From Bacteroidaceae bacterium (lineage in GTDB: Bacteria; Bacteroidota; Bacteroidia; Bacteroidales; Bacteroidaceae), in contig JAUUPT010000026.1 of NCBI GenBank assembly GCA_030843315.1, positions 1-50,434 of the forward strand: a DNA stretch of 50,434 nucleotides, in the 5' to 3' direction. Positions within the stretch are counted from its first letter, which is position 1, and the number at the start of each line of letters is the position of its first letter. The position numbers were made by a program, and so were the translations under genes. The notes below the pieces were generated by a model. That model was given only the letters and a program-made list of their open reading frames with translations, did not search any database and was not told the origin of the DNA. Below, one piece after another: positions 15,715 to 23,614 of this stretch.

Positions 15715-15953
15715 AAAAACAGTGCCCAGTCTTTTTGTTAACAAACACAAATCATCCGACAGAGAGCAATGGCGAATGAGTGCATCTCCTATTGACCTAT
15801 AAACATTTATAAGATACAGCCCGTATCCATCCCCTATTCCAATAAACACATTTTAGTGATTGGCTACATCTTTTGTACGCAAATTCCTCTCCTTCCATGC
15901 ACGAAGATTGAAAGAAATTCATAGCTTTGCATAGAACCTGAATTTTTAATACC
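15715..15953. other. intergenic region before the ROK operon
   Basis: No gene is supported here. It holds a TAGCTTTG box at 15922-15929 (TAnnTTTG), 25 bp before the ROK kinase ATG, without a clear -33 TTG at 19-20 bp. The rest is AT-rich and shows no stable hairpin that I can see after the HEPN gene. Confidence 0.5.
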
Positions 15954-16913
15954 ATGGCAACAATAGCACTGGACATAGGCGGCACGAAGATAGCCAGCGC
16001 CCTGTTCCTCCCCGACGGAAGCATGATGTTCAACCGGAAACGACTCTTGAAGGGAAGAACCGGGCATGAAGTGGGAAAGCTTGCAGCCGACATACTGGAC
16101 AAGCTCCTGACCGTAGCCCGAAAAAGCTGCATCCCCGTAGAAGGGGTAGGTGTCTGCATTCCGGGCATCGTCTATTCGCAAACCAACCGGGTGTGGGCAC
16201 CCAATATCCCCGGATGGGAGGACTACCCGCTGTATGAAGAACTGCGCCGTGTCACTCCGCCCGAAATAAACCTCTACATAGACAGCGACCGCACCTGCTA
16301 TATGTATGGAGAAATGTGGCAGGGCGCAGCAAAAGATTGCCACAGCGCCGTATTCGTTGCCGTAGGAACAGGCATCGGTGCAGGTATCATCATCGACGGG
16401 CACGTGCTTCACGGAGCCAGCGACATTATCGGCGCAACAGGCTGGATGGCCCTGCAACCACCCTACAAGCAGGAGTACGACGCCTGCGGATGCTTCGAAT
16501 ACTATGCCTCGGGCAACGGCATCGGGGCGAGGGTGCGCGATGCCGTCCGTGCCGACAAATCCTACAAGGGAAGGTTGCGCCAAAAGCCAATCTGCCGCAT
16601 CTCCGCCTATGATGTGTTCAGCGCTTACAACGAGGGCGACCTGATTGCCGTCTCCGTGCTGCACAAGGCAGTGGAGATGTGGGGCATGGCTGCCGCCAAC
16701 TTCGTTAGCCTGCTCAATCCGCAGAAGATTATCTGGGGTGGCGGGGTATTCGGACCTGCAAGCATTTTCATTGAAGACATATATAAGGAAGCCTGCAAGT
16801 GGGCGCAGCCGCTCAGCATCAAGCAGGTGGAGTTTGTGCCCTCGCAACTGTCCGGCAATGCCGGGCTGATAGGTGCAGCGTTTCTTGCCATTAAAAACCT
16901 GTTGTATGAGTAA
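15954..16913 (+). CDS. ROK family sugar kinase
   Basis: A 319-residue ROK protein: ATP-binding start ALDIGGTKIASALF, GVCIPGIV, the sugar-binding/catalytic region YIDSDRTCYMYGE, VAVGTGIGAGII, and GGVFGP near the end. It lacks an N-terminal helix-turn-helix, so it is a kinase and not a repressor. The zinc motif (usually CxCGxxGCxE) is reduced: around residues 176-182 it reads DACGCFE, so two of the usual zinc cysteines are replaced. The Glu that follows and the YAS after it are kept. The substrate is a hexose or amino sugar and cannot be fixed. It is the first gene of an operon with an MFS transporter (8-bp overlap) and a SIS isomerase. Confidence 0.88.
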   Translation: MATIALDIGGTKIASALFLPDGSMMFNRKRLLKGRTGHEVGKLAADILDKLLTVARKSCIPVEGVGVCIPGIVYSQTNRVWAPNIPGWEDYPLYEELRRVTPPEINLYIDSDRTCYMYGEMWQGAAKDCHSAVFVAVGTGIGAGIIIDGHVLHGASDIIGATGWMALQPPYKQEYDACGCFEYYASGNGIGARVRDAVRADKSYKGRLRQKPICRISAYDVFSAYNEGDLIAVSVLHKAVEMWGMAAANFVSLLNPQKIIWGGGVFGPASIFIEDIYKEACKWAQPLSIKQVEFVPSQLSGNAGLIGAAFLAIKNLLYE

Positions 16914-18063
16914 TAGTAGCAGTTATCATAAGAATCTCGTATTCACCGCAGCGTGCATCGGGATGTGTTTCTTCGGAGTGTCCATGATTACGTTGGGGGC
17001 GGTGCTCCCGTCGCTCGTCACCAAGCTGGGATTGAGCGGACTGCAAACCACTACGCTGGTCACCTTCCTACCACTGGGCATGCTCGCCGGCTCACTGATA
17101 TTCGGCCCTATCGTAGACCGCTTCGGGCATAAGGCGCTATTGGTGCCCAGTTGCATCATCGTGTTGCTGGGCATGGAAGGACTTGCCTTTTTCCACAGCA
17201 TACCGCTGCTGCAAGCATCCATCGTCGGCATCGGCCTGGGCGGCGGCATCCTGAACGGAGAAACCAACGCCCTGGTAGCGGATATATCGGGCGAAGCGGA
17301 GAAAGGTTCGCGCCTCAGCTTCCTGGGAATGTTCTACGGACTGGGAGCACTGGGCATACCGATGCTGCTGGGCGTGCTGGAGAGGTATTATTCATTTGAA
17401 ACCATCCTGCAAGGCATCGGCGTGGTGATGCTGGCAGGTATCCTGTTCTGCATCCCCATACACTTCCCGGCGCCCAAGCAGGCACAGGGATTCCCTATCA
17501 AGGAAGGGTTGGGACTACTGAAAGAGAGCAGTCTGTTGCTGCTCAGTTTCGTCCTCTTCTTCCAGAGCGGCATTGAGGGAGTGTGCAACAACTGGTCCAC
17601 CAGCTATTTCGGGCAGATGACCGACCTCTCCGCCAGCCAGGCCCTGATGGTACTGACGTGCATGGTGGCAGGGCTTACCGTGGCGCGTATGCTGCAAGTA
17701 GTAGTATTCAAAAGGGTGAAGCCCGAAGCAGTGCTGCCCTACAGCCTTATACTGACTGCCGTCGGCTTCTGCCTGCTCATGTTCGCCCCCGGACTGGTAC
17801 GCGCCGCCATCGGCATGGTGATAGTGGGTGCCGGACTGTCCGCCACCTACCCCGTCATACTGAGCGTGCTGGGCAATCGCTACCCCACCCTGTCGGGCAC
17901 CGCCTTCAGCGTGGCGCTTGCCATCGCCCTTGTAGGACAGACAACGATGAACGGGCTGATGGGAATTATTTCCCAGCGTCCCGAAGGCATCGGGCTGTAT
18001 CCTTACTTGATGATTGCTTCGCTCGTCATCATGCTCCTTTTGTATAAACGTTCACTGAAATAA
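16906..18063 (+). CDS. MFS sugar transporter
   Basis: A 385-residue inner membrane transporter with twelve predicted helices and the MFS loop motif after helix 2 (GPIVDRFGHKALL). It starts at the ATG at 16906 (MSNSSSYHKN), overlapping the ROK stop as ATGAGTAA; an earlier in-frame ATG at 16873 would place 11 extra residues inside the kinase gene and is unlikely. It is closest in style to the glucose/galactose-type MFS porters of Bacteroidota. With a sugar kinase before it and a sugar-phosphate isomerase after it, it probably imports the sugar that this operon uses. Confidence 0.88.
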   Translation: MSNSSSYHKNLVFTAACIGMCFFGVSMITLGAVLPSLVTKLGLSGLQTTTLVTFLPLGMLAGSLIFGPIVDRFGHKALLVPSCIIVLLGMEGLAFFHSIPLLQASIVGIGLGGGILNGETNALVADISGEAEKGSRLSFLGMFYGLGALGIPMLLGVLERYYSFETILQGIGVVMLAGILFCIPIHFPAPKQAQGFPIKEGLGLLKESSLLLLSFVLFFQSGIEGVCNNWSTSYFGQMTDLSASQALMVLTCMVAGLTVARMLQVVVFKRVKPEAVLPYSLILTAVGFCLLMFAPGLVRAAIGMVIVGAGLSATYPVILSVLGNRYPTLSGTAFSVALAIALVGQTTMNGLMGIISQRPEGIGLYPYLMIASLVIMLLLYKRSLK

Positions 18064-18092
18064 AAGTATTTACCCCCCTAAAAAAAGACATT

Positions 18093-18854
18093 ATGTTAGC
18101 ACTTGAATGGTTAAAGAATGCCCACGGCATCATGGAGAAGTTGGAAGCCACCCAGTTGGAGAATATTAAGAAAGCAGCCACCGCCATGGCGGACGCTATC
18201 GAAGCCGGACGCTGGGTTCACACCTTCGGCTGCGGCCACGCCACGATTCCCGTAGAAGAGATGTATCCGCGCATCGGCAGCTTTGTCGGCTTCCACCCGC
18301 TCTGCGAACTGCCACTGACGTTTTTCACGCAAATCATCGGGCAGATGGGCATCCATCAGTTCCTCTTCCTCGAAAGAACCGAGGGTTACGGCCAGGCAAT
18401 CATGAAGAACTACGACTTCTCCCCCCAGGATTGCTTGTGGATTTTCTCCCATACAGGCATCAATGCCGTCAACATCGACATGGCACTCGAAGCCCGGAAA
18501 CGCGGCATGAAAGTCATCGTCTACGGATCGGCAGGCGAAACGGGCGACAAGCCAAGCCGGCACTCCAGTGGCAAAAACCTCTTCCAACTGGCGGACATCG
18601 TGGTAGATTCCTGCGTGCCGTTGGTAGATGCTTCCGTGCCCTTGAAGAATCATTTTGATAAAGTAGGCCCGCTGTCTACGTTGAGCTTCGTCACCATGGT
18701 GTGGATGACCATCACCACCGTTGCCGAGATTCTGGCAGACCGGGACGTGCAGCTATACATCCATCCGTCGCACAACGTTCCGGGCGACACTACCGCCCAC
18801 GAACGGCTGGATGCCGCGATTGCGGAGTATCAGCGGAAAGTAAAGACGCTATAA
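18093..18854 (+). CDS. SIS domain sugar isomerase-type protein
   Basis: A 253-residue protein of the SIS (sugar isomerase) fold. An N-terminal helix (ALEWLKNAHGIMEKLE) is followed by the Rossmann-like SIS core with TFGCGHATIPVEEMY (about residues 44-58), the Ser/Thr-rich phosphate loop in IFSHTGINAVNIDMALEA (about 124-141), MKVIVYGSAGE, and an aldose/phosphate site ending NHFDKVGPLSTL. It resembles the UPF0309 / SIS_2 group, which includes enzymes acting on phosphorylated amino sugars. It follows the MFS gene by 29 bp and is the last gene of the ROK-MFS-SIS operon. Whether it is an isomerase, an etherase like MurQ or a regulator cannot be told. Confidence 0.85.
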   Translation: MLALEWLKNAHGIMEKLEATQLENIKKAATAMADAIEAGRWVHTFGCGHATIPVEEMYPRIGSFVGFHPLCELPLTFFTQIIGQMGIHQFLFLERTEGYGQAIMKNYDFSPQDCLWIFSHTGINAVNIDMALEARKRGMKVIVYGSAGETGDKPSRHSSGKNLFQLADIVVDSCVPLVDASVPLKNHFDKVGPLSTLSFVTMVWMTITTVAEILADRDVQLYIHPSHNVPGDTTAHERLDAAIAEYQRKVKTL

Positions 18855-18900
18855 CAAACTACTCCCTGCAGAATCTATTACAACAGGGTTCACCGCATTC

Positions 18901-18935
18901 ATCGCCCGGCAGCAAAGGCTTTGCTGCCGGGCGAT
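18901..18935 (+). repeat. 17-bp perfect inverted repeat (stable hairpin)
   Basis: ATCGCCCGGCAGCAAAG (18901-18917) pairs fully with 18919-18935 around a single base. It lies 47 bp past the SIS gene, so it probably ends that transcript, but no T run follows it (TGCGTATG). It could instead be an mRNA 3'-end stabiliser. Confidence 0.7.
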
Positions 18936-19070
18936 TGCGTATGAAGGCAAAGCGTTCTACAGGATTCACCGTTGCCTTCAGCCTTCACCCCGGCAAGATT
19001 TCCATTCGGATTACTTGCCCAGCTAAGGCTGAAAGCCTTTCAGGCTTGGCTGCGCTGGTAAATTCCCCAA

Positions 19071-19107
19071 AACTCTGTAGGACTCTGTGTCCTCTGTGGT
19101 GAAAGAG
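19071..19107. repeat. copy 1 of a dispersed CTCTGTGT...CTGTGGTGAAA element
   Basis: The core GACTCTGTGTCCTCTGTGG followed by TGAAAG is nearly the same as 28002-28033, where three bases (CCT) are missing. Both copies lie right after genes in non-coding DNA. Confidence 0.55.
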
Positions 19108-19262
19108 ATAAATTATCATTTATGGGTATTATTGTGGGCAATTGTTGCAAACTTCAGCCCGGCAACCCGGAACATAGAGAAGTGGATTGTTGAATAAGGT
19201 TGCGCCCGATTGCAATACTACTTTTTCTATCTCTGAAACATTACTCCCCCTTTGCCCGAAAC

Positions 19263-19460
19263 ATTCTTGCTTTGAAAGAGGAAGACTATTTCTTTTGTTG
19301 CACAAGATGGCATCTTATACAACACAAGATGGCATCTTGTGCAGCATAAGATGGCATCTTGTGCAGTATAGGAAAGGGAGTTTAAGATGAAAGGCAAGAA
19401 TGTTTCTGATGATGAACAAGGGAGTTTCTGATGATGAGCAATAGTGTTTCTAACGGTGGG
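19263..19460. repeat. array of nine degenerate 22-bp units arranged as a large imperfect palindrome
   Basis: Nine consecutive 22-bp units can be laid in register from 19263 to 19460. The middle ones are best conserved (19307, 19329 and 19351, each beginning ATGGCATCTT). Three on the right (19395, 19417 and 19439) share GTTTCTGATGATGA or a close form. The array is symmetric: CACAAGATG and CATCTTGTG meet at 19332, and GAAACATTCTTGC (19258-19270) on the left mirrors GCAAGAATGTTTC (19394-19406) on the right. As 22 is not a multiple of three, the array does not encode a repeat protein. I do not recognise it as a named family. Confidence 0.75.
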
Positions 19461-19721
19461 CATCGCTTTCTGCAAAGTCAGGACGGTACAAAGTGAACCC
19501 TTGAAACCGGCTTATCGCCCTGCCTTCACCCGCTACTGCCCACCGGCAGACCGCTACGGAAGGCGATGCAGGGGTGAACCCTATTAAAGAAGAATTTTCA
19601 AGATCACAATTTGCGACCTTGAACAAAGGAGAACATCACTTTTTATTATGTTGTAGTAAAAAGCATATAGTTCAAAACTATTACTCTCGTTTTTATTCTT
19701 ACCTTTGCAATAAAACTGCGT
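19461..19721. other. non-coding region after the 22-bp array
   Basis: No gene supported. It contains two copies of CCGCTAC and TTCACC-type short repeats (19525-19585), and a TACCTTTG box (19700-19707) 15 bp before the small gene at 19722. Confidence 0.5.
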
Positions 19722-19997
19722 ATGAATAAAGCACCTGCAATATTATTAGCCATAATTCTCGGCAATTGCATTTCACTTACGCTGACGAGAACTGAAACAT
19801 TTTTCAATGTGCCTAAAGACACATTGGAGATAAATGTACCTAAAGACACCATACTTCACCAATCCTTAGTAATCCGTTGCGATACTACGCATTATAATTT
19901 GAAAATGCCCATCTATAAGCTCAAAGATGATACTTTTTGGGAGAAGATGAAAGAGCCGTGGTTGGGCGACATCTTAATAAATATTTTCTTTAAATAA
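19722..19997 (+). CDS. small predicted exported protein, function unknown
   Basis: A 91-residue reading frame with a hydrophobic, signal-like start (MNKAPAILLAIILGNCISL). The Cys at residue 16 is preceded by LGN, so a lipobox is only weakly matched. The mature part holds a near-exact internal repeat (FNVPKDTLE and INVPKDTIL) and a polar C-terminal half. A TACCTTTG promoter box lies 15 bp upstream, and the base composition is AT-rich compared with its neighbours. I recognise no family. It may be a recently acquired or fast-evolving gene. It lies alone between the repeat array and the AAA ATPase. Confidence 0.5.
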   Translation: MNKAPAILLAIILGNCISLTLTRTETFFNVPKDTLEINVPKDTILHQSLVIRCDTTHYNLKMPIYKLKDDTFWEKMKEPWLGDILINIFFK

Positions 19998-20028
19998 TTA
20001 TGAGTTTACATTCTTATATTCGTGTTAA

Positions 20029-20063
20029 GGTACACAAGTTTGTGGACCACAAGTTTGTGTACC
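20029..20063. promoter_or_regulatory. doubled palindrome (candidate operator) overlapping the AAA ATPase promoter
   Basis: CACAAGTTTGTG occurs twice, at 20033-20044 and 20048-20059, 3 bp apart. Each copy is itself a palindrome (CACAA-gt-TTGTG), and the outer flanks GGTAC and GTACC extend the symmetry over 35 bp. The right copy contains the -33 TTTG of the promoter that ends at 20085, so a bound protein would block or position RNA polymerase. Confidence 0.6.
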
Positions 20064-20085
20064 AACCATAATATCGCTATATTTG
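20054..20085 (+). promoter_or_regulatory. promoter of the AAA ATPase gene
   Basis: TTTG (20054-20057), a 20-bp spacer and TATATTTG (20078-20085) form a good Bacteroides promoter 31 bp before the ATG. Confidence 0.6.
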
Positions 20086-20116
20086 TATCGAAAAGAATAA
20101 TATCACTGCTAAATAT

Positions 20117-21241
20117 ATGGAAAAAGCATTTATTTACGGCATCTCTGTAGAAGGGAACAATTTTACAGATCGCATAAAAGAAACGAAACGGCTGAAGATG
20201 AACTTCGAGAATGGAATGAATACTATCCTCATCTCTCCCAGGCGCATGGGAAAGACCTCTTTGGTGAAGAAGGTAGCTGCATCCATTACTGCTCCTGACC
20301 TGAAAATAGTCTATATGGATGCCTACGACTGCCGAAGCGAGTATGATTTCTATAATAAGTTTGCAGCATCTGTCCTGAAACAAACTTCCAACCGCGTCGA
20401 CCAATGGCTGGAGAATGCGAAAGACTTCCTTGTCCGCGTATCTCCTAAAGTGTCATTCAGTCCGGACGTTACATCCGACTATTCCCTGTCTTTGGGTCTT
20501 ACCCCCAAGACCCATACCCCGGGTGAAATTCTAAACTTACCCGAGTTGATAGCCATTAAAAGAAAGATACACATCACGGTTTGTATTGACGAGTTTCAGC
20601 AAATCGGTGAATTTCCCGAGTCCCTGGAAGTACAGAAAAGACTAAGAACTGTTTGGCAACATCAGCAGAACACTTCTTATTGCCTGTTTGGCAGCAAAAA
20701 GCATTTAATGACAAATCTTTTTCAGAACAAGCGTATGCCCTTCTATCAGTTCGGTGAAATGATGTTCCTCGACAAAATCAGTACCCAGGATTGGGTAAGC
20801 TACATTCGTGAACGATTTGCAAGCAAAGGCAAAGAGATATCCGAAGAACTGAGTACCGAAATTTGCAGGATTACCGACAACTATTCATCTTATGTGCAAC
20901 AGTTAGCCTGGAATGTACTGGCCGAAACTGAGCATACAGCCACTACAAAGAATTTGGAAAGCGCCACAGATGCCCTCATCGCACAATGCAGCGCCCTGTT
21001 TGTACAGCAGATTCAAGGACTGACTACTTATCAGATGAATTTCTTACGGGCAATTTGCAACGATATTCACAGAGATTTCGGTTCCAAAGCAGTTATGGAC
21101 ACATTTTATTTGGGTACAAAATCGAATATTGCAAGGATTAAAGACGCTCTGATAGAAAAAGAATTAATAGAAGAACGGAAAGAAGGCATATACTTTGCCG
21201 ACCCTGTATTTGAAAGTTGGTTCAAAAGAGATTGCTTCTGA
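20117..21241 (+). CDS. AAA ATPase with C-terminal winged-helix-like tail
   Basis: A 374-residue protein of the archaeal-type/STAND-like ATPase group. It has a Walker A variant (SPRRMGKTSLV, about residues 40-50, following the ILISPRR lead typical of the group) and a Walker B (VCIDEFQQIGEF, about 156-167). A sensor-like CLFGSKKHLM follows, then a C-terminal winged-helix-like region (about 315-365) ending in DPVFESWFKR, a motif common at the end of these proteins. Such ATPases are often single, scattered accessory genes, and their roles are mostly unknown. This one stands alone next to a repeat-rich region and has a striking palindrome over its promoter. The start MEKAFIYGISVEG is well supported. 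Confidence 0.85.
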   Translation: MEKAFIYGISVEGNNFTDRIKETKRLKMNFENGMNTILISPRRMGKTSLVKKVAASITAPDLKIVYMDAYDCRSEYDFYNKFAASVLKQTSNRVDQWLENAKDFLVRVSPKVSFSPDVTSDYSLSLGLTPKTHTPGEILNLPELIAIKRKIHITVCIDEFQQIGEFPESLEVQKRLRTVWQHQQNTSYCLFGSKKHLMTNLFQNKRMPFYQFGEMMFLDKISTQDWVSYIRERFASKGKEISEELSTEICRITDNYSSYVQQLAWNVLAETEHTATTKNLESATDALIAQCSALFVQQIQGLTTYQMNFLRAICNDIHRDFGSKAVMDTFYLGTKSNIARIKDALIEKELIEERKEGIYFADPVFESWFKRDCF

Positions 21242-21271
21242 TGATGCTATATCAAAAAAGACATCGCATAC

Positions 21272-21301
21272 TTGACGATTCAGTAAGAAAGCGTAACTTT
21301 G
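21272..21301 (+). promoter_or_regulatory. promoter of the dipeptidyl peptidase gene
   Basis: TTG (21272-21274), a 19-bp spacer and TAACTTTG (21294-21301) match the consensus exactly, 95 bp before the ATG, giving a leader of about 90 nt. Confidence 0.6.
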
Positions 21302-21396
21302 TAAAATCAAAGACAGCAGAAGAACTGCGTAAACGTCATCCGATATGCGAAAAAAAATAAAACATTACATTTTATAGATAATATAAACAATAGAAT

Positions 21397-23607
21397 ATGA
21401 AACGAATCAGCATTGCATTCCTCCTCTGCCTCTGCACCCTGGCAAGTTTCGCCCAAGGCGGACAGGCACTCGACTTGAAAGAAATCGTAACCGGTAAGTT
21501 CACACCGCAAGGTATTTACGGCGTTATCCCCATTCCGGGAGACGGCGAACATTATTCGCAGATGAATGCAGACCGGACACAAATCATCAAGTACTCCTTC
21601 AAGACAGGAAAGCAGGTGGAAGTATTGTTTGATGCTGCCACCGCCCGCGAGTGCCCCTTCAAGACATTCGACAGTTACAGCTTCGCCCCCGATGGCAGCA
21701 AGTTGCTCATCGCCACAGAGACTACTCCTATCTACCGCCACTCCTACACCGCTGTGTACTACTTATATAGCTTGAAGCGGAACCTCGACGGAAAGATAAA
21801 CAACGTAGTGGAGAAGCTCTCGGACGGCGGACCGCAACAAGTACCCGTATTCGCGCCCGACGGCAACCAGGTGGCCTTTGTACGCGATAATAATATCTAC
21901 CTCGTGAAGCTGCTCTTTGGCAACAGCGAAAGCCAGGTGACCGAAGACGGCAAGCGCAACGAAGTGCTGAACGGCATCCCCGACTGGGTATATGAAGAAG
22001 AATTCTCCTTCGACCGCGCACTGGAGTTCAGCGCCGACGGACAGATGCTCGCCTTCATCCGTTGGGACGAGCGAGAAGTGCCCTCTTACTCTTTCCCGCT
22101 CTTTGCCGGACAAGCGCCGCACCTCACCCCCTTCGAGAAGTACCCCGGAGAGTACACTTACAAATATCCCAAGACCGGCGAACCCAACTCCCGCGTATCG
22201 GTGCATACCTTCGACATCAAGTCGAAAGTAACCCGCAAAATCAACGTGCCGCTGGATGCAGACGGGTACATCCCCCGCATCCGCTTCACCAAAGACGCGA
22301 ACAAACTCGCCGTAATGACGCTGAACCGCCATCAGAACCGCTTCGACCTCTACTTTGCCGACCCTCGCAGCACCGTCTGCAAGCTGGCATTGCGCGATGA
22401 GAGCGACACCTACATCAGCGAGAAGGTATTCGATAATATCCGCTTCTATCCCGAGAACTTCAGTTTCGTCAGCGAGAAGAGCGGTTACAGCCACCTATAC
22501 TGGTACAGCATCGGCGGCAACCTGCTGAAGCAACTCACTGCCGGACAGTATGAAGTGCAAGAATTCCTGGGATACGACCCGGCGGAAGGCAGCTTCTACT
22601 ATAGCAGCAACGAGGAAAGCCCGATGCGTAGCGCCATCTACAAGATAGACCGTAAGGGAAAGAAAACCAAGCTGTCCACCCAGGCAGGTACCAATACCGC
22701 CCAGTTCAGCACGGACATGAAGTACTTCATGAACCGCTACTCGAACCTGAATACGCCTACCGTCATCACCCTGAACGACAATACCGGCAAAACGCTCACC
22801 ACCCTGGTGGACAATGCCGCCCTGAAGCAAACGATAAGCGGCTACAACATGCCACAGAAAGAGTTCTTCAGTTTCCAAACTACCGACGGCACCTCGCTGA
22901 ACGGCTGGATGATGAAACCGACAGACTTCTCGGCAAGCAAGAAGTATCCCGTACTGATGTACCAATACAGCGGTCCCGGCTCGCAGCAAGTACTCGACAA
23001 GTTCAGCGTAAGCTGGGAAACTTATATGGCATCGCAAGGCTACGTCGTAGTCTGCGTAGACGGCCGTGGCACCGGCGGACGGGGTGCGGACTTTGCCAAA
23101 TGCACTTACCTCAACCTCGGCGTCAAGGAAGCACGCGACCAGGTGGAAACGGCCCTCTACATGGGGAAACAGTCATACGTGGACAAGAACCGCATCGGCA
23201 TCTGGGGATGGAGCTATGGTGGCTACATGACTATTATGAGCATGAGTGAGGGAACGCCGGTATTCAAGGCCGGAGTGGCGGTTGCTCCCGTTACGGACTG
23301 GAATTACTATGATACGGTTTATGGCGAACGCTTCATGCGCGCCCCCAAGGAGAATGCCGAAGGATACAAAGCCGGTTCCACCTTTACCCGTGCCGAGAAG
23401 TTGCATGGCAATCTGCTGCTGGTGCATGGCATGGCCGACGACAACGTGCACTTCCAGAACTGTGCCGAGTATGCCGAGCATCTGGTACAGTTGGGCAAGC
23501 AGTTCGAGATGCAGGTTTACACCAACCGCAACCATAGCATTTACGGTGGCAATACACGCCTGCACCTGTACACACGATTGACGAATTTCTTCAAGAATAA
23601 CCTCTAA
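21397..23607 (+). CDS. dipeptidyl peptidase IV, S9B family, exported
   Basis: A 736-residue serine peptidase that releases X-Pro or X-Ala dipeptides from peptide N-termini, probably in the periplasm. A signal peptide (residues 1-19, ending LASFAQ) leads into a beta-propeller domain with the substrate-binding Glu motif DWVYEEE (D196 to E202). A C-terminal alpha/beta hydrolase domain carries the triad S606 (GWSYGGYM), D681 (HGMADDNVHF) and H713 (NRNHSIYGG). The spacing from Asp to His (32 residues) matches human DPP4. Gut Bacteroides DPP4 enzymes have been reported to act on host incretin peptides; that is family knowledge, not shown here. lipA follows after 7 bp. Confidence 0.95.
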   Translation: MKRISIAFLLCLCTLASFAQGGQALDLKEIVTGKFTPQGIYGVIPIPGDGEHYSQMNADRTQIIKYSFKTGKQVEVLFDAATARECPFKTFDSYSFAPDGSKLLIATETTPIYRHSYTAVYYLYSLKRNLDGKINNVVEKLSDGGPQQVPVFAPDGNQVAFVRDNNIYLVKLLFGNSESQVTEDGKRNEVLNGIPDWVYEEEFSFDRALEFSADGQMLAFIRWDEREVPSYSFPLFAGQAPHLTPFEKYPGEYTYKYPKTGEPNSRVSVHTFDIKSKVTRKINVPLDADGYIPRIRFTKDANKLAVMTLNRHQNRFDLYFADPRSTVCKLALRDESDTYISEKVFDNIRFYPENFSFVSEKSGYSHLYWYSIGGNLLKQLTAGQYEVQEFLGYDPAEGSFYYSSNEESPMRSAIYKIDRKGKKTKLSTQAGTNTAQFSTDMKYFMNRYSNLNTPTVITLNDNTGKTLTTLVDNAALKQTISGYNMPQKEFFSFQTTDGTSLNGWMMKPTDFSASKKYPVLMYQYSGPGSQQVLDKFSVSWETYMASQGYVVVCVDGRGTGGRGADFAKCTYLNLGVKEARDQVETALYMGKQSYVDKNRIGIWGWSYGGYMTIMSMSEGTPVFKAGVAVAPVTDWNYYDTVYGERFMRAPKENAEGYKAGSTFTRAEKLHGNLLLVHGMADDNVHFQNCAEYAEHLVQLGKQFEMQVYTNRNHSIYGGNTRLHLYTRLTNFFKNNL

Positions 23608-23614
23608 ACAGATT

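Larger units (their letters stand above)
18855..19262. other. non-coding region rich in short repeats
   Basis: No convincing gene. It holds a very stable hairpin (18901-18935), several TTCACC-containing copies of a loose repeat (around 18890, 18963 and 18980) that recur near 19530, and the CTCTGTGT element at 19071-19107. The open frames crossing it lack protein-like composition. Confidence 0.6.

Noticed and set aside
16873..16905. Earlier ATG for the MFS transporter
   Set aside because: It would place 11 residues inside the ROK gene; the ATG at 16906 overlaps the ROK stop in the usual coupled way.
19187..19390. A 67-residue frame across the 22-bp array
   Set aside because: It only reads through the repeats; 22 bp is not a multiple of three, so units are read in different frames, and there is no start or composition support.
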